A stretch of 7,868 nucleotides of DNA from Fidelibacterota bacterium (GTDB lineage Bacteria; Fidelibacterota; Marinisomatia; Marinisomatales; UBA1611). This document shows positions 6,471-7,868 of this stretch, one piece after another. The position numbers and the translations under genes were made by a program. Position 1 is the stretch's first letter. The number at the start of each line of letters is the position of its first letter. A model generated the notes under the pieces. It was given only the letters and a program-made list of their open reading frames with translations, ran no database searches and was not told the DNA's origin. The stretch is from positions 1-7,868 of the forward strand of contig DTUG01000195.1 of the NCBI GenBank assembly GCA_012964275.1, given 5' to 3'.

Positions 6471-7732
6471 GACAGATACGCACTGTTAAAGGGACCCATG
6501 ATATCCTCCCCGGTGATACAAACAAGTGGCAGGTCCTGGAAAAGATCATCCATGGTGTTGGTTCGAGGTTCGGATATCAGGAGATCCGTACGCCTATATT
6601 TGAAGAAACGCAATTGTTTGCCCGAAGCATGGGCGAAGATACAGATATCGTTTCCAAAGAAATGTATTCCTGGAAAGATCGTGACGGCACAAATCTTACC
6701 TTGAGGCCGGAATTAACTGCGCCCGTGGTACGTTCCTTTATTCAGCACAGCCTGGGAACCGCAGCACCACTCCAGAGACTATATTATATCGGTCCTTCAT
6801 TTCGCCGGGAACGTCCGCAAAAAGGACGCCTGCGACAGTTTCATCAATTTGGCGTGGAGGCATTTGGATCCGGGAACCCAGAACAGGATGCCGAGGTCAT
6901 TGCCATGGCATGGCACATTTTATCGCAACTGGGAATAAGCGAAAGTTCCGCGCTTCAACTGAACAGTATCGGTTCGCCGGATTGCCGAATGGCCTATCGC
7001 GAGACCCTGAAAGAATTTATCCGTCCCAACCTGGACCAATTATCCGAAACGAGCCAGAAGCGGTTTGAGACCAACCCACTTCGCATATTGGATACAAAGG
7101 CAACGCATGAAAAAAAAATGCTTGAAGGTGCACCATCTGTTTCTGATTGCTATACAGATGAAGATAAGTGGCATTTTGAATCGGTCCAGGATTTTTTAAA
7201 TGCCATGGATATTCCGTTCACTTTGAATCCTAGACTGGTTCGCGGATTGGATTATTATACCCGGACTGTTTTTGAATTCACTTCCAAAACGTTGGGTGCC
7301 CAGGATGCTCTTTTGGGTGGGGGGCGATATGACGGCCTTGTAGAAACCCTGGGTGGAAAAGCTACGCCAGGCATTGGGTTTGCTGCAGGTATGGAACGGT
7401 TTCTCATGGCGATGGAAGAAATAGAGCAAAAATCGGGTGAATCAAAAAACGATATTTATTTTGTTTGTTTAAATGAAGAAGGACTTTCCGATGCCCTTTC
7501 CCTGTCAAATGAATTACGTCAAGCCGGGTACAACGTAATTTCCGATCCACTGCGCCGAAGTATGAAAGCTCAAATGCGGGAAGCCAATAAATCAGGTGCA
7601 AGATTTGCTTTGATCCTGGGAGAGACAGAACGCGAGCAAAAAAGTATTCAAGTGAAAGACCTTAAAAATGGTGATCAGATATCCATTGCGCAATCAGACC
7701 TGATTCATCATTTCCAGCATTTGACAAAATAA
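6467..7732 (+). CDS. hisS: Histidyl-tRNA synthetase (class II)
   Basis: HisRS attaches histidine to tRNA-His using ATP in the cytoplasm and works as a dimer. The 421-residue length matches E. coli HisS (424). Landmarks are the N-terminal VKGTHDILP (7-15), a motif 1 region around YQEIRTPIFEETQLF (37-51), TLRPELTAPVVR (78-89, with E82), and motif 2 FRRERPQKGRLRQFHQFG (112-129, with R113 expected to contact ATP). They continue with the histidine-specific LVRGLDYYTRTVFEF (257-271, R259 the catalytic arginine), motif 3 GGGRYDGLVETLGG (284-297) with GIGFAAGMERF (302-312), and a C-terminal anticodon-binding domain (about 328-421). The start is GTG at 6467, inside the GTGA overlap with the preceding stop; this start places KGTHDILP at the normal distance from the N-terminus. 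A weak TAGG lies nine bases upstream, so coupling to the upstream gene is likely. No residue appears missing. Confidence 0.97.
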   Translation: MRQIRTVKGTHDILPGDTNKWQVLEKIIHGVGSRFGYQEIRTPIFEETQLFARSMGEDTDIVSKEMYSWKDRDGTNLTLRPELTAPVVRSFIQHSLGTAAPLQRLYYIGPSFRRERPQKGRLRQFHQFGVEAFGSGNPEQDAEVIAMAWHILSQLGISESSALQLNSIGSPDCRMAYRETLKEFIRPNLDQLSETSQKRFETNPLRILDTKATHEKKMLEGAPSVSDCYTDEDKWHFESVQDFLNAMDIPFTLNPRLVRGLDYYTRTVFEFTSKTLGAQDALLGGGRYDGLVETLGGKATPGIGFAAGMERFLMAMEEIEQKSGESKNDIYFVCLNEEGLSDALSLSNELRQAGYNVISDPLRRSMKAQMREANKSGARFALILGETEREQKSIQVKDLKNGDQISIAQSDLIHHFQHLTK

Positions 7733-7747
7733 TTTTTTCAGTTACAT

Positions 7748-7753
7748 TATAAT
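7748..7753 (+). promoter_or_regulatory. Candidate -10 box for topA
   Basis: A perfect TATAAT lies between hisS and topA and would start a transcript near 7760, about 45 bases before the topA ATG. A perfect TTGACA exists at 7721-7726, but it is 21 bases away, longer than the usual 16-19, and no other good -35 is present. It may be a weak or atypically spaced promoter, or a chance match. Confidence 0.35.
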
Positions 7754-7757
7754 ACGC

Positions 7758-7778
7758 GAGCGCGAAATGCGTTTTTTT
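7758..7778 (+). terminator. Possible weak intrinsic terminator after hisS
   Basis: AGCGC (7759-7763) can pair with GCGTT (7769-7773) around a GAAAT loop, with one G-U pair inside and one possible outside (7758/7774). The T run 7772-7778 forms the end of the stem and continues after it. The short stem makes it weak. An alternative fold pairs ACGC (7754-7757) with GCGT (7769-7772). It could end part of the hisS transcript before topA. Confidence 0.4.
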
Positions 7779-7791
7779 AATCAAGATAATC

Positions 7792-7796
7792 AGGGA
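7792..7796 (+). promoter_or_regulatory. Shine-Dalgarno-like site for topA
   Basis: AGGGA lies eight bases before the ATG at 7805, a good distance for 16S rRNA pairing. It is the clearest such site in the window and supports the chosen topA start. Confidence 0.5.
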
Positions 7797-7804
7797 AATA
7801 AAAT

Positions 7805-7868
7805 ATGACTCAGAAATCTTTGCTTGTGGTCGAATCACCATCTAAGGCACGAACGATCGAACAATACT
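7805..7868 (+). CDS. topA: DNA topoisomerase I, first 21 codons only, cut by the window edge
   Basis: The frame opens with MTQKSLLVVESPSKARTIEQ, the start of the TOPRIM domain of bacterial type IA topoisomerase I. The LVVESPSKARTI segment (residues 7-18) matches the family's usual VESPAKAKTI signature and includes E10, the acidic TOPRIM residue. TopA relaxes negatively supercoiled DNA through a transient tyrosine link. The catalytic tyrosine and all later domains lie outside the window. An AGGGA ribosome site supports the ATG at 7805. The gene follows hisS by 72 bases in the same direction, with a candidate promoter and weak terminator between them. Confidence 0.93.
   Translation, partial: MTQKSLLVVESPSKARTIEQY

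Overview
The window is an ordinary chromosomal housekeeping segment from a Gram-negative (outer-membrane, LPS-making) bacterium. The LptD homologue resembles the long FCB-group forms, with an extended periplasmic part and a C-terminal HCWE motif. Most genes lack a clear Shine-Dalgarno sequence, as is common in the Bacteroidota and relatives. An FCB-superphylum lineage, possibly Marinimicrobia-like, is my best guess. It is an inference from protein style, not a proven placement. I see no phage, transposon, CRISPR array or defence island.

Left part (1-1097): two leftward units. A tRNA-Thr(CGU) is cut by the left edge, so only its 5' half is present. An AT-rich spacer of about 200 bases, full of short inverted repeats, separates it from a complete class I SAM-dependent methyltransferase gene of unknown substrate. 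The 133-base gap at 1098-1230 is divergent and should carry promoters for both directions.

Right part (1231-7868): five rightward genes in close order. They are rarA (mgsA; AAA+ clamp-loader-like replication-recombination ATPase), a very large lptD-like gene (LPS assembly at the outer membrane), a small zinc-ribbon/DUF2007-like protein, hisS (histidyl-tRNA synthetase) and the first 21 codons of topA (DNA topoisomerase I). Spacings are 15 bases (rarA-lptD), 59 bases (lptD-zinc ribbon), a 4-base GTGA stop/start overlap (zinc ribbon-hisS) and 72 bases (hisS-topA). The last gap holds a TATAAT box and a small hairpin followed by a T tract, so topA may be at least partly a separate unit.

The genes do not form one pathway. 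The group mixes genome maintenance (RarA, TopA), translation (HisRS, tRNA-Thr) and envelope assembly (LptD). The features most worth a second look are the regular 29-residue repeats and long periplasmic domain of the LptD homologue, its unusual cysteine arrangement, and the tight coupling of the small zinc-ribbon protein to hisS. I found no clearly new biological system.
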